From the NCBI GenBank assembly GCA_024867545.1, contig JANFNE010000001.1, forward strand, positions 310,001-374,000: 64,000 nucleotides of DNA, written 5' to 3'. Positions 1-9,854 of this stretch are shown piece by piece (the first letter of the stretch is position 1; each line of letters begins with the position of its first letter). Both the position numbers and the translations under genes were made by a program. This DNA comes from Phytopythium helicoides. Taxonomy: Eukaryota; Oomycota; Peronosporomycetes; Pythiales; Pythiaceae. The notes below the pieces were generated by a model. That model searched no databases, had not been told where the DNA came from, and was given only the letters and a program-made list of their open reading frames with translations.

Positions 1-1067
1 TTCAGAGCGCATTCGGCCGCCAACGAGACGTTTCTGTCTAGCGGAACTGCGCGTCGGAAGAGGAAACTGGTCATCGCTGTCTGAAGGATAGCTTTCAGTG
101 GCCGAGCAGCTTGGAGATCGATCACCAAGCGGATCTGGTCCAGAGGGCCCGGGTATGGATGAAGCTGCAAGCTACAAGTGAGAACAAACCCAGCGGAATC
201 CACGAAATCAGCGACAAAAGACGACTTACCGCGATTTCCGCTGGGTCGATTGCCTTGGGGAAGCGGCTGAATAGGCCGCCGAACGCTTGCCAGCTTGACT
301 CGAGCCCGTTGGAGCTGGGATTCCACCAGCCGGAGCTTATGCGAGTCACCATTTGCAGCAGCGAGCTGAAGCTGGGTGCACTCTGTAGCCTTCCGGGCCG
401 CATACTCTTGAATTGCGCGGAGCTGCTGGCCGAGCGACGCGATGGTGGCTTGTTGAGCGTCCAACTCGGCCTGGAAGCGAGCATGAAGCCTCTCATGCGA
501 CTCCGCCAGCCTCGAGAAGTGCTCGCACTGAGCAGCTGAAGTTGCCTGGGAGGCTCGAGAGGCCGTCAGCTCATTGTTGAGCGACACCACCCTGGCGGAG
601 AGCAGCTTGTTGTCGGAGTCCGCGGTCTTCAGCTGGACTTCGAGGGCGGAAATCCGGCGCTGCTGGGCCGCCGATTGCTCCCGCAGGTCACCCACGAGCT
701 TTTTCAGCTCGCTGGTTTCCATTCGATCCACGTCAGCAAGCGACGTGATCTCACCGGGCTTGAAGGCGTCCTTCACAACCCGGTACAGGCTGCGGAAGTC
801 CGTCGAGCCCAGGCAAGCATTCGCCTGGCTCACCGTGAGGACATCACGGCAGGAGTGAGCTAGCGCCGCCCCAATGACTGGGGCGACCTGCGCCTCGGCG
901 CGCTCAACCACCCGGTGGAAGAGCGCGGAAGAGATGACGGAGTCGGGGCGCCGAGCCCCAGGGAACGAGGTCATAGCGCGCCCAACGTCGGCGGAATCCG
1001 AGCCGACGCCGCCTGGCTGCGCGAGCAACCGACCCGAGTATTCGGCGAGGGTGAGCCGCTCAGGAGG
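1..1067 (-). CDS. Partial coiled-coil protein, possibly ORF1 of a retroelement (runs off left edge)
   Basis: One reading frame stays open on the minus strand from just after a TAG (1070-1068) to the window edge, about 355 codons. The first in-frame ATG is at 974. The N-terminal part reads as a globular segment (SVISSALFHRVVERAEAQ), followed by a long Gln/Leu/Glu/Ala-rich heptad region typical of a coiled coil (SALEVQLKTADSDNKLLSAR). A second frame, starting with ATG at 1179, ends near 1063 and may be the original N-terminus separated by a frameshift. A GTAAGT donor at 229 and TAG/CAG acceptors at 172/165 could mark a 58- or 65-nt intron, but the frame is also open without it. I do not recognise the family. 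A coiled-coil frame with a broken start beside repeats suggests a retroelement ORF1 or a decayed gene. Confidence 0.42.
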
Positions 1068-1313
1068 CTATGGAGCAACAACGAGACATCAGACGACGGA
1101 GCCACGTTGCGCACGGGTAGAACACACCACGGCGCACCTCGTCCTGGACGCGCTGCGGCGGAGAACCACCAGAAGCCATGCGCGCGGAGGAGATAGAGCT
1201 TCGGCCGCGTGCGGTTGATGTGAAGAGCCGGCTGAAATTTCTGATAGAACCGTCACCGACAGAAAAGTTTGCCGCGCGACTCACTGATTGGCTCGTCACG
1301 CGCCAGGGGCGGT

Positions 1314-1679
1314 TGTGGTGAAGCAAATTTCAATTCTGATCAAGGTCCCGGATAATTTAGCGGCCGGTCGGACATGCGCCCGAAGAAATTGCAATTATGA
1401 CCAAGCACCGAGGCTATCAGGCGGGCGCTCCAGCGTCGGGGGGAAACTATTTACACTTCTGGCCAAAGCACCCATGGGTTGTCCGAGTGTCGCTGGTGTG
1501 GTGAAGCAAATTTCAATTCTGATCAAGGTCCCGGATAATTTAGCGGCCGGTCGGACATGCGCCCGAAGAAATTGCAATTATGACCAAGCACCGAGGCTAT
1601 CAGGCGGGCGCTCCAGCGTCGGGGGGAAACTATTTACACTTCTGGCCAAAGCACCCATGGGTTGTCCGAGTGTCGCTGG
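1314..1679. repeat. Perfect 183-bp tandem duplication
   Basis: Positions 1314-1496 and 1497-1679 are identical base for base by eye. Inside each unit the first part (from AAATTTCAATTCTGATCAAGG) and a later part (from AAATTGCAATTATGACCAAGC) are diverged copies of one another, so an older duplication is nested in the recent one. An open frame crosses the repeat but has no protein-like features. Confidence 0.9.
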
Positions 1680-1686
1680 GAGGCTT

Positions 1687-1862
1687 GGGTACACCAGCCG
1701 GTGGCGGGTATGTACCCTCAGACGGTGACGGTCGGCAGTGCCAGCAGACGGGTACACTGGCCGGTGGCGGGTGTGTACCCCAGACGGTGACGCCTAGGCA
1801 GTGCCCGTAGATAGGTACACTGGACTGTGGACAAGCGTGTACCGCCGACTGTGACAAGTGGC
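1687..1862. repeat. Diverged minisatellite, about 63-bp unit, three copies
   Basis: Three successive blocks start with GGTACAC (1687, 1750, 1813). Each carries the shared core GTGTACC followed by GACGGTGACG or a decayed version of it. The third copy is the most diverged and is incomplete. Confidence 0.75.
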
Positions 1863-2465
1863 CTGTGGCGACAGTCTAGCTGGGTGAGTGGGCGGTGTTC
1901 AGAAGGTCGCCCAAGCTGCCCATACAAAGGCCAGTCAAACGGCCCAAGGGACAGATGAAGAGACACCGCTGCTGGTCGGACGCGACTGCTCAGCGGAAGT
2001 AGGATTTTTATACTTGCATGTTGTATAGGAGACAGTAGGAAGATGATGAAGCTATAAAGTAACAAATACAGAGCGGAATTTTCCAAGTCCGACGCAAGCA
2101 TCTGCGCAAGGTGAGTCGTGGGTGCGGGCTGGATATGACCGCCGGCTGCACCGACGCACATTGAGTGTCGTGGTTGCGCCCAAGGTCAGGCCAAGAGTTG
2201 GGAGTGCTTGGTGGCCCTGTGTGTGGGCCGAGCCGCCTTTAGTGCGGTGAAAGACCCTTCAGCTGAGGGATTTCGGTCCGTCAGCTGCCGTGTAGTGCCT
2301 AGTGCACGTCGTCAGCTTTCTAGCTGAGGGCACGGAGTGCGAGTGCAGCTCGCTGGCTTGCTCGTAGCCAGCGGAGCGGTGTGTGTGTTGCTTGTTGAAC
2401 CCTGTTCATACGTGTGCAACCCGGCTTATAGGGAAAGAACCTTGCCAAAAGGGAACACAACGTGA
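1863..2465. other. Intergenic repeat-like DNA
   Basis: No convincing coding frame. It holds one weak copy of the CATACAAA motif (about 1920) seen upstream of genes later in the window, and several short near-repeats built on CAGCTGAGG / CAGCTTTCTAGCTGAGG (2262-2330). Confidence 0.4.
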
Positions 2466-2822
2466 GGGGGGTTCGATACGCCTGTATTTTTATTCAGTCA
2501 CTATATCACAGAGTTTGCACGCCGACTTTCGAGGTACTGCGAGGTCGTGGTCATTGATGAGTACAGGACGAGCAAAGTCCACTATGACTGCGAGTCTACT
2601 GAAGACCTGAAGAACCAACGTGTCAAGCGTGTATGCCGAGATGGGCGCGAGCGATTAGTTCCGGTGCACAAGGTCCTCCATTGCCTCAAGAAGCGTGGCG
2701 AGCTCGACGGGTGTGGAGCGTCAGTCGATCGTGATGTGAATGCTGCGAAGAATATTCGCGGCATTCTTCAGTACAAGCTCGAGGGTTTGCAACGCCCTGA
2801 GCGGCTTTGCCGCTCCCAGTAA
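2466..2822 (+). pseudogene. Fanzor/TnpB-like RNA-guided nuclease, C-terminal remnant
   Basis: The frame reads a VIDEYRTSK block, a Cys-bearing linker (HYDCES ... CRDG ... LHCLKKRG ... GCG) and then VDRDVNAAKNIRGIL before a natural-looking C-terminus (GLQRPERLCRSQ, stop 2820-2822). DEYRTSK, a zinc-finger-like insertion and RDVNAAxNI are the RuvC-II/III hallmarks of eukaryotic Fanzor proteins and their prokaryotic TnpB relatives. The zinc-finger cysteines are irregular (no clean CxxC pairs). The frame is closed upstream by a TGA at 2463-2465, and there is no start codon or RuvC-I/wedge region, so only the C-terminal quarter survives. Either an inactive relic or the last exon of something disrupted; the family call is firm, activity is unlikely. 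Confidence 0.72.
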
Positions 2823-3141
2823 AACCCAAAAACATTCTTCAATCCTCAGCCCATCCGCTAGCATGTCGGCATGGTGTTTCCAGCCACATGGCGTGCTGGT
2901 TTGGGTGGCTCCGACCTTGAGAGAGGGAGGGGACGACTCCTTCGGGAGCGCCGTTGACCGCCGGTTCTTCTCAGAGCAAAAAAGGAGAAGCCGGTAATGC
3001 TCAGGAGTTGCTTGGCGCAGCACTGCTGCGCCTTCAGGGGCCAAGCACGGACGTTCGAGACGACGGGAACTAGGTAGTGCTTACACGTGCCTTCAGGCAG
3101 TAACTTCTAGTATATCAATCAACACAAGATACCACTCCGCG
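2823..3141. other. Intergenic, nothing recognised
   Basis: Short overlapping frames occur on both strands without motifs or plausible codon bias. It is the presumed promoter of the downstream plus-strand gene. Confidence 0.4.
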
Positions 3142-5392
3142 ATGCGCGGTCGGTGGGGATTCCTGTCCACGTGGCTGGTGCCCGTGAGCGGCCGGCTGCA
3201 CGTCAGTCGCCGCCCCAGCAGCCGCGCGAGCGTCCCCTACATGCGCTACGCCGGCCTCGAGCTCCAGCTGCCGCCGACAGCCGAGGCGTCACGCGAGGAG
3301 CTCCGGAAGGTCCGTGAGGCGCTTGCACTGCTCTCGCTGGTGGCGCGCGTGGACCCGGAGGTGCTCAAGCGAGTGCTAGTCGACTACTGCAATCTGAGTG
3401 TCGAGAACCAGCAGGTTTGCACCGACAGCGACGAGTTTGTGCGTCCGTGGTTCGTTGTGGAGCTGAAGTCGAAGGTGAACGACGTGCGGGCGGCCGAGGT
3501 ATTCGCATGGCTGTTTCCTGGACCAGACGAGCAGCCCAGGGGAGAGTTTTTGGCGGCGGCGACGCGGGTTGTGAGCTGGTGTCATCCCGGGCCAGATTGA
3601 TATTGCTGTGGATGTTGTCATCACCCCGGATGAACTTGGAGTTCAGCCCACGATCTACAAGGAACTTGAACCCTTCATCTCGGTTCTCAGAGCTATACGC
3701 ACATCGCATTACGGCTGGCACATCCCAATGCCGGTACAACTCCCCCAGCAAGATCCTGCCAATCAGACGCAAGGACTCAAGTGTTCTTTCGTGATAAAGA
3801 GCGTTGAGCTCGATCTCCTAACGCACCCTACGTATGTCAAGGTGTTGGAGACTACCGAAGGTTCGACGTCATATGACGGCACGGAGGCAGGGAGCTTGAT
3901 CCTCTCGTCGCTGGTAAAATATCATCAGCCAGATGACTTGGATTCTGGTCGTGAGGCGCAACAAACGGGAAGACTTTTTACTGCTACATTGGCTCCAACT
4001 GGTAGCTTTCGAGCATCGCGATCCAACAATGAGTGTGTTCGCATTTCTTCTCTGCTCACTTATCCAGGATCTATTGCGCGTATGTCCTCAGCTGTCGCAG
4101 TAGCTCAGTCAACGAAAACTATATTTCTTCACTTTGACGATGCAAGCAATATTGTAGACGCGATGGGCTCGTGGATTTGGCAGCATATGGCTTACGCTCT
4201 TTTCTCCAAACACTCACAATCCGCGATTACACACGTCAAGCTACAAGAAATCGATATTACGGAGGAAGACGTGCAAGCAATGGAACTGATCATGAACCAG
4301 GATGACCCGATCCCTCTTCTGTACCCAGGTCGCCGACTTTCTGGTGCTGATAATCAACGCGCGCGACTTCCAAAGGGAACCAGAGTGACGATTGAGCAAA
4401 TTGACCCAACCGAAGATATCCGAGCACAGTCCGCAACATGGATGTTGGACTCGGACGTGGACTATGTGCAAGTCCTGCGTGACGTCAACCCGAATAACCA
4501 AGCAGGAGACTCTGTCCATGTTGTTGTTCCTGGGTACGGACTGTGCAAGGTTTCTCGAGACGACTTGCAGCCCTCTCGGATTCAAGATATTGTCATTGAG
4601 AATGAAAAGGAAAAACCCAGAGTCACCAGTCTTCATCTGGATTTCGCAAACGATCCAAGCACGGCAATTGGTCTTCAAAGATTCTTGCAGTTAATTGGGT
4701 CTTCGTTGACCCATCTTCGCCTTGAGTTACACCCCGCAACTCCACTGACGATTCCAAGTATTTTTTCTAGTTGCCCCAATCTGGAGTCTCTAGCTATTCG
4801 AGGACCAGAATTCAATGCGGCTGAGTTTGTGCAATCATATTCGAGCTTCGAAATGAGCATTGCTGAGCTTGACTGTTTATTCCACAACGTAATTCCATTG
4901 GCTCATGAGCTCTCGAACGCTGAGTCACGGTTGGCTAAAACACTCAAGCGAATCTTGCTACACATTTTGCCTACATGGAATATCGAGAAGAGTTCATGCA
5001 TCGTCTTTGACGAATGTGATGTGTTGCTCAGCAACAACAGCAAGTTGGAGTATGTGCTATTGGGACTACCAGGTCGTCATGGAACAATTCAAGTAAAACC
5101 ATACTTGCCAGGAGTGGCGAAACTTATGGCTCATCATGACAATGAGATTCCAGTGGCTATCTCACCTCTCCCGCTTGAATGCCGGTTGGCGTTTCTAAGC
5201 ATTTTCATGCAGGGCACGCATCGCGATAAGATTTGCGAAAAGAAACCAAAACTGACCTCAAGTGCGTGGCTGGTCAATATCACATTGGATCGCACGATCC
5301 TGACGACCATCTTTGAGTTTGCGGCTATCTGTATGCGGCGTCAAGTCTACCTTGAGCCGATATATAGGCAGTACGTGCTGGAGCCGTTTTAG
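3142..5392 (+). CDS. LRR-like hypothetical protein, two exons
   Basis: Two frames, 3142-3600 and 3596-5392, join cleanly if an intron is removed: donor GTATTC at 3499 (or GTGAAC at 3475) and acceptor CCAG ending 3595, both phase 0. This gives about 717 aa, with the junction running into IDIAVDVVITPDELG. The N-terminal 120 residues are helical (ELRKVREALALLSLVARV). The second half has leucine-rich segments such as LHLDFANDPSTAIGLQRFL and LTHLRLEL...CPNLESLAIRG, like degenerate LRRs of F-box-type proteins. No catalytic motif was seen. The AT-richer second exon differs in composition from the GC-rich first exon. The long frame argues for a real gene of an oomycete-specific family; function unknown. 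Confidence 0.62.
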
Positions 5393-5615
5393 CAACCAAG
5401 CTGTTGAGGTCGCTGCGCTATCCTAATACCTTTCGCATCGTGCGCACCATTCGTTCAACACTAATGACCATAGTTCTAGGATTACACCTCAATAAGAAAA
5501 TCGCTTTTTCAGTGTGTATGAGGGCGTTTCATCAGTTCATTACAGACGGACTAATGGAATCCACCACAACGCAGAAACAGCTTTCTAGTTGTCTAGCGAA
5601 TCGTAGCACCCACGC

Positions 5616-7246
5616 TTACAGGGACTTGTTGGCGGGCTTGGGCGTCGGTACGAGAGAGAATACAACGTACATGACGACGCACACGATATGGCCAAGGAAG
5701 TAAACGTTACGCAGTGATGCGATCGAGTACTCCCACGACATGGACTTTGGAACCACAAAGTAGACGATTCGTGAGTCAGACGGATATGATTGCGAATATA
5801 GCTATTTGTACAAGCTTCGTACCTGGAACGGCATGACGAAGTAGTGCATACCGAGCTGCGCGAACACGTAGCTGAGGAAGTCGTACACCTTCTTCTTGGC
5901 GCCGGCCGATCCGTCCTTCTCCAGGAAGCGCGGGCGGATGCGCTTGTACGCAAGGCGGTTCACTGACGTGGCGAGAGGCACTGTTTCATATGGGAATTAG
6001 AATCATCACCACACAATCACACTCACACAAAATGCAATCCCGTACAGCTCATGAAGAAGAAGTAGTAACCAGGGTAGAAGCCGTGCCAGAAAGCCGAGAC
6101 AAAGTAGGTGGTCATGAGCGAGTTTCCCGTGCGCGTGTACACGTAGCGCTCGAGCCAATTCTGCGTGCCCTTGTTCCAGGCACGGGAAGAAGCGCGGAGG
6201 CTTTGGGCGAGCTCGAACCCGAGGATGTCCATGTTGCTGACGCCGTTCCAGCCCTTGGCCTTGCCGTCGGCCGTGAAGCCCTCGAAGCCAAAGCCGCACA
6301 GCACGGTGGCACCCTCGGCAATCTTCCAGGCCGCGTAGTACTTAGCCTTGCAGAAAATTAGCGTGATCCAGAGCGTCTTGAACTGCGAGAGCACGGGCAG
6401 CGCCGCGACAGCGGGATCGTGGAGGTTGGCGAGTGGGAACTGCGGGCCGTAGACGGCAAAGGCGGCCATGATAGAGGCCCCAACCACGAGCTTGGAGAAG
6501 GCGGCGAAGGCGCTAGAGGGGCGGCGAGACTTGCCCTGGAAGAGGAACTTGGCGCCCGAGGTCACGTCAAGGTATTCTCGGATCTCGAAGGCCGGGCCGG
6601 CGAGGAAGGTCGTGAAGCTGTAGACGTAGCCGAAGAACTCGAGCAAGGACGGGAACTGGCTGAGCGCGAGCTTCTGGCGGGCCTCGTACACGCGCAGGCG
6701 TCCGGGCGAGAGCGTGCCCTTCTTGGTGGCGTAGGTCTTGTCGACGACACCGTCGTAGTAGTTGTAGGCGAAGCTGGTGAGCTTGATGACGAGCAGCATC
6801 TGCGGGCCCGTGAAGTCGAGCGTCCAGCCCATGTAGTCGACGTAGAGGCGGTAGATGTGCGAGGCCGACATGTAGAGCATGTTGAAGGCGAAGACGAGGT
6901 AGGGCGCGTACTTGGCGGGCCCGAAGCGCACGAGCAGGTAGGTCGTGAGCGCCGACAGGAGCGAGTGCACCCACTGCGCGCCGAGCACGAACTGCGCCAT
7001 GGACACGCCGAGCGCCACATCAACGAGGTGCTTGAGCGACGCGGACGGGATGAGCGTGTAGAGCACGGCGAGCGGGTAGGCCGCGAACAGGCAGGCCACG
7101 TAGCGGATCTGGTCGCTCGCGAGGCCGAGCGAGGCCGACAGCTCGTCCACCTGTGCGTGCAGCGGCTCGAAGCGCAGCGGCGTGGCCAGCTCCGCGTATG
7201 GCTGCGCGCGCGCCACGAGGTCCACGACGCGGTCCATGAGGTCCAT
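5616..7246 (-). CDS. MBOAT-family membrane O-acyltransferase (lysophospholipid acyltransferase-like)
   Basis: Three exons: 7246-6046, 5980-5823 and 5744-5616 (495 aa), with 65- and 78-nt introns. The junctions were set by aligning to the neighbouring paralogue, which fits without gaps around FVMPFQSMSWEYSIA. Many hydrophobic segments make it a polytopic ER-type membrane protein. Family signatures are YVDYMGWTLD, LTSFAYNYYDG, FLAGPAFEIREYLD, RAWNKGTQNWLERYVY and SAFWHGFYPGYY; the last holds the catalytic histidine of MBOATs, and WNKGTQ.WL is the conserved Asn/Trp block. This combination is closest to the MBOAT1/2/5 lysophospholipid acyltransferases of the Lands cycle, though substrate cannot be read from sequence. 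It is transcribed divergently from a sister gene about 1.1 kb away. Confidence 0.9.
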
Positions 7247-8378
7247 GGCAGGCGGTGGGGCTGGCGGTGGGGCTGGCGGTGGAGGGAGGCGATTGAAGAG
7301 CTACGGCGGCGTGCGCATGGCGGGAATGGATGGGAGGGGCTGGTGGCGGCGGCAAAACGCGGTGGGGTGGGGAGGGTGAGAAATATGACAGAACACGGTA
7401 AAATGGCATACCTTTATCAAGAGAGTGTGATATATTGGAGCACCTGGTTTTGGGGAGAACCCATCGCGGACGTCATCGGATGTGCAGGCGTACGTCATTT
7501 TTCGCTGACGTATCAGACGTGTGGACTACACCGAGAGGCAGTTGAAGCCACTCGACGGGCTCACCAGTCGGACGAACGGCGAGACTGAAGGCACTCAATC
7601 GACGTCATGGCGTTGTGTGTAGTGCGCTTGCGATCGCAGCAGTCGGCTACCAGCTCTGGCTTTGCGTTGTGCACGTGAGTGAGCGTTTGCTTTTGACAGT
7701 GGATGGTGCGAGGCTTCGAGTCTGAGCTCGGGACCATTCGCCATTCGCGGCTATGGCGTTGAGTTTTGCTGTTGAGAGGCGTCGGACTGCGTATAGAGTC
7801 CGTGGAGCAGCATCACCACGAGCAGCTCACGTGCGAGAAGCTCCTGCGTCGGTTGAAGCTGAGCATCGAACGGCAGGCGACCGATTCGGAGCGCTCGAAG
7901 GCAGAGAGCGCTACGCGGGGCCGAATCGGCGGGGCGATGGCTACAGGGAGGAGCTCACACCTTCCTGGTGCAGAGCAGCAGCTCACGACGATTGATGTGC
8001 GTGATCTGTTTGTACAGTTCTAGTTGGTGCGAGCGCTGGTCCACCTGTCGTGTTCGCGCTCACGTCGTCAACGGCAGTTGGGCTTGGCGTCATCCCCTGC
8101 GACGGGTGAGCAGGTCCTTCAACACTCCGCAAAATCATACACTACAAAAATCGCATTCTACAAATTGCATTTCCAAGCCATATGACCTCTATCATATCAT
8201 ATACCTTCCAAACCTAAACCTCCGTTTGAATTCGCACAAGTGTCGAGAGGTGACATCATCGCCGACCTCGAGCCATGTCAAGCCACCTCGGCCACTCGCG
8301 CCGTGGGCCTCGCCGCCACCTGCTCAGTCGGCGATTTGCCCTTCGCTCTAGCAGCAGCAGCAGCAGCAGTTGGTGGAG
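7247..8378. other. Shared upstream region of the two divergent MBOAT genes
   Basis: About 1.1 kb between the two start codons. It holds a Pro/Ala-coding GC-rich stretch, an AT-rich stretch near 8120-8230, and a coiled-coil-like open frame at 7766-8023 (EQHHHEQLTCEKLLRRLKL) that lacks an ATG and resembles a gene fragment more than a gene. Probably promoter DNA for both acyltransferases plus debris. Confidence 0.45.
8350..8369. repeat. CAG/AGC trinucleotide run
   Basis: Six to seven AGC units sit just upstream of the second MBOAT start. In the gene's frame they would read polyglutamine, but an in-frame TAG (8349-8351) precedes them, so they are 5' UTR or part of an upstream splice acceptor. 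Confidence 0.8.
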
Positions 8379-9854
8379 ATGCTGACCGAGGTGGTGGCGC
8401 GCGCCGAGGCGCTTGGCGAGCTGGCCACGCCGCTCAAGTTCTCGCTGGTGAACGCGCGGCTCGAGACGTTGGCGCAGGCCGTGGGCTTCCCGGCCGACCA
8501 GCTGCGCGCGCTGCTGTGCTTCGCGCTCGCGTACCCGCTGGCCGACGTGCTGCGGCGCCTGGGCTCTCCAGCCGCCAAGCACTGGCTCAACCTGGTGGTG
8601 GGCGTGGGCATGGCGCAGTTCGTGTACGGCTCGCAGTGGCTGCTATCGCTCTTCTCGGCTGTGACGACCTACGCGCTGCTGCTCGTGGCGCCCGCGCACC
8701 TCGCGCCACGACTCGTGTTCGTCTACAACATGGGCTTCCTCGCCGCGCTACATCTGTACCGCATGTACGTCGACTACATGGGCTGGAGCATGGACGCCAC
8801 GGCCTCGCAGATGCTGCTGCTCATCAAGCTCACGAGCTTCGCCTACAACTACTACGACGGCACGGCGGGCGCCGCCGCCACGCTGAGCCTCGAGACTGAC
8901 TCGCGCCAGGTCGCGCAGCTCAAGAAGACTCGCCGTGCGCTCGCTGTCCGCGAGCTGCCGTCGCTGCTCCAGTTCTTCGGCTTCGTCTACAGCTTCACCA
9001 CCTTCCTGGCCGGCCCGGCCTTCGAGTACCGCGACTACGTCGACGCCATCGAGGGCAGCAACGTGGCGGCCGGCGTCGACAAGCGCCAGACGCGCAGCAA
9101 ACGCGTACCGTCGCCCGTGCGCCCCGCCATGGCCAAGCTCGCGCTCGGGCTGGCATTCATCGCGCTGCTGGCAGTCTCGGGCCCACTCTCGGACGTCCGC
9201 GCCGCGCTCTCGCCGTCCTCGAGCCTCGCCATCCGTTGGGTGCGCGTGCTTCTCGCGCTCTTCCTCACGCGAGTTAAGTACTACACGGCGTGGACGCTGG
9301 CCGAGGGCGCCACGATCCTCTCTGGCGCGGGCTTCGAGGGCTTCGCGGCCGATGGGACGCCCAAGGGCTGGGGCGGCGTCAGCAACGTCGACATCCTCGG
9401 CTTCGAGCTCGCCCACAGCGTGCGCGACCTCACGCGCGCCTGGAACAAGGGCACGCAGCGCTGGCTCGAGCGCTACGTCTACTCGCGCACGGGGAACTCG
9501 CTCGTGGCCACGTACGCGTGTTCGGCCGTGTGGCACGGATTCTACCCAGGCTACTACCTGTTTTTCGGCGCTGTGCCGCTCGCCACGGCCGTTAACCGCC
9601 TCGCTCGCCGCCACGTGCGTCCGTACTTCATGAACCCGGCAGGGGACGCCCCGCTGGCCTCCAAGTGGATTTACGATCTCGTGGGGATGGTCTCCACGGC
9701 GCTGGTTGTCAATTATCTTGCTGTCTCCTTCGTCGTGCTCTCGTGGGAGGACGCTATCAATGGATTCGCGGCCCTGCGCTTCTCGGGCCACGTCGCCATG
9801 GTCTCAGCCTACATGCTGCTGTCGGCCGTGCCCGTGCGCAAGAAGAAGATTTAA
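8379..9854 (+). CDS. MBOAT-family membrane O-acyltransferase, intronless paralogue
   Basis: Single-exon 491-aa polytopic protein. The start is the first ATG after an in-frame TAG (MLTEVVARAEALGELATPL), which lines up with ...VVDLVARAQPYAELATPL of the minus-strand sister. Conserved blocks are YVDYMGWSMD, SFAYNYYDGTAG, FLAGPAFEYRDYVD, RAWNKGTQRWLERYVYSR and SAVWHGFYPGYYLFF with the active-site His. The C-terminus is KKK-rich (VRKKKI*), resembling a dilysine ER-retrieval signal (K at -3 and -4), consistent with ER residence. Same likely chemistry as its neighbour: acyl transfer from acyl-CoA to a lysophospholipid. The two differ mainly in the loop after YNYYDG and in intron content. Confidence 0.9.
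   Translation: MLTEVVARAEALGELATPLKFSLVNARLETLAQAVGFPADQLRALLCFALAYPLADVLRRLGSPAAKHWLNLVVGVGMAQFVYGSQWLLSLFSAVTTYALLLVAPAHLAPRLVFVYNMGFLAALHLYRMYVDYMGWSMDATASQMLLLIKLTSFAYNYYDGTAGAAATLSLETDSRQVAQLKKTRRALAVRELPSLLQFFGFVYSFTTFLAGPAFEYRDYVDAIEGSNVAAGVDKRQTRSKRVPSPVRPAMAKLALGLAFIALLAVSGPLSDVRAALSPSSSLAIRWVRVLLALFLTRVKYYTAWTLAEGATILSGAGFEGFAADGTPKGWGGVSNVDILGFELAHSVRDLTRAWNKGTQRWLERYVYSRTGNSLVATYACSAVWHGFYPGYYLFFGAVPLATAVNRLARRHVRPYFMNPAGDAPLASKWIYDLVGMVSTALVVNYLAVSFVVLSWEDAINGFAALRFSGHVAMVSAYMLLSAVPVRKKKI

Noticed and set aside
6419..7588. 389-codon plus-strand frame opposite the minus MBOAT gene
   Set aside because: Composition (Glu/Arg/His/Val) is the usual antisense shadow of a GC-rich gene; the minus strand has the full MBOAT motif set.
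8748..9791. 347-codon minus-strand frame opposite the plus MBOAT gene
   Set aside because: Antisense shadow of a clear coding exon; no motif.
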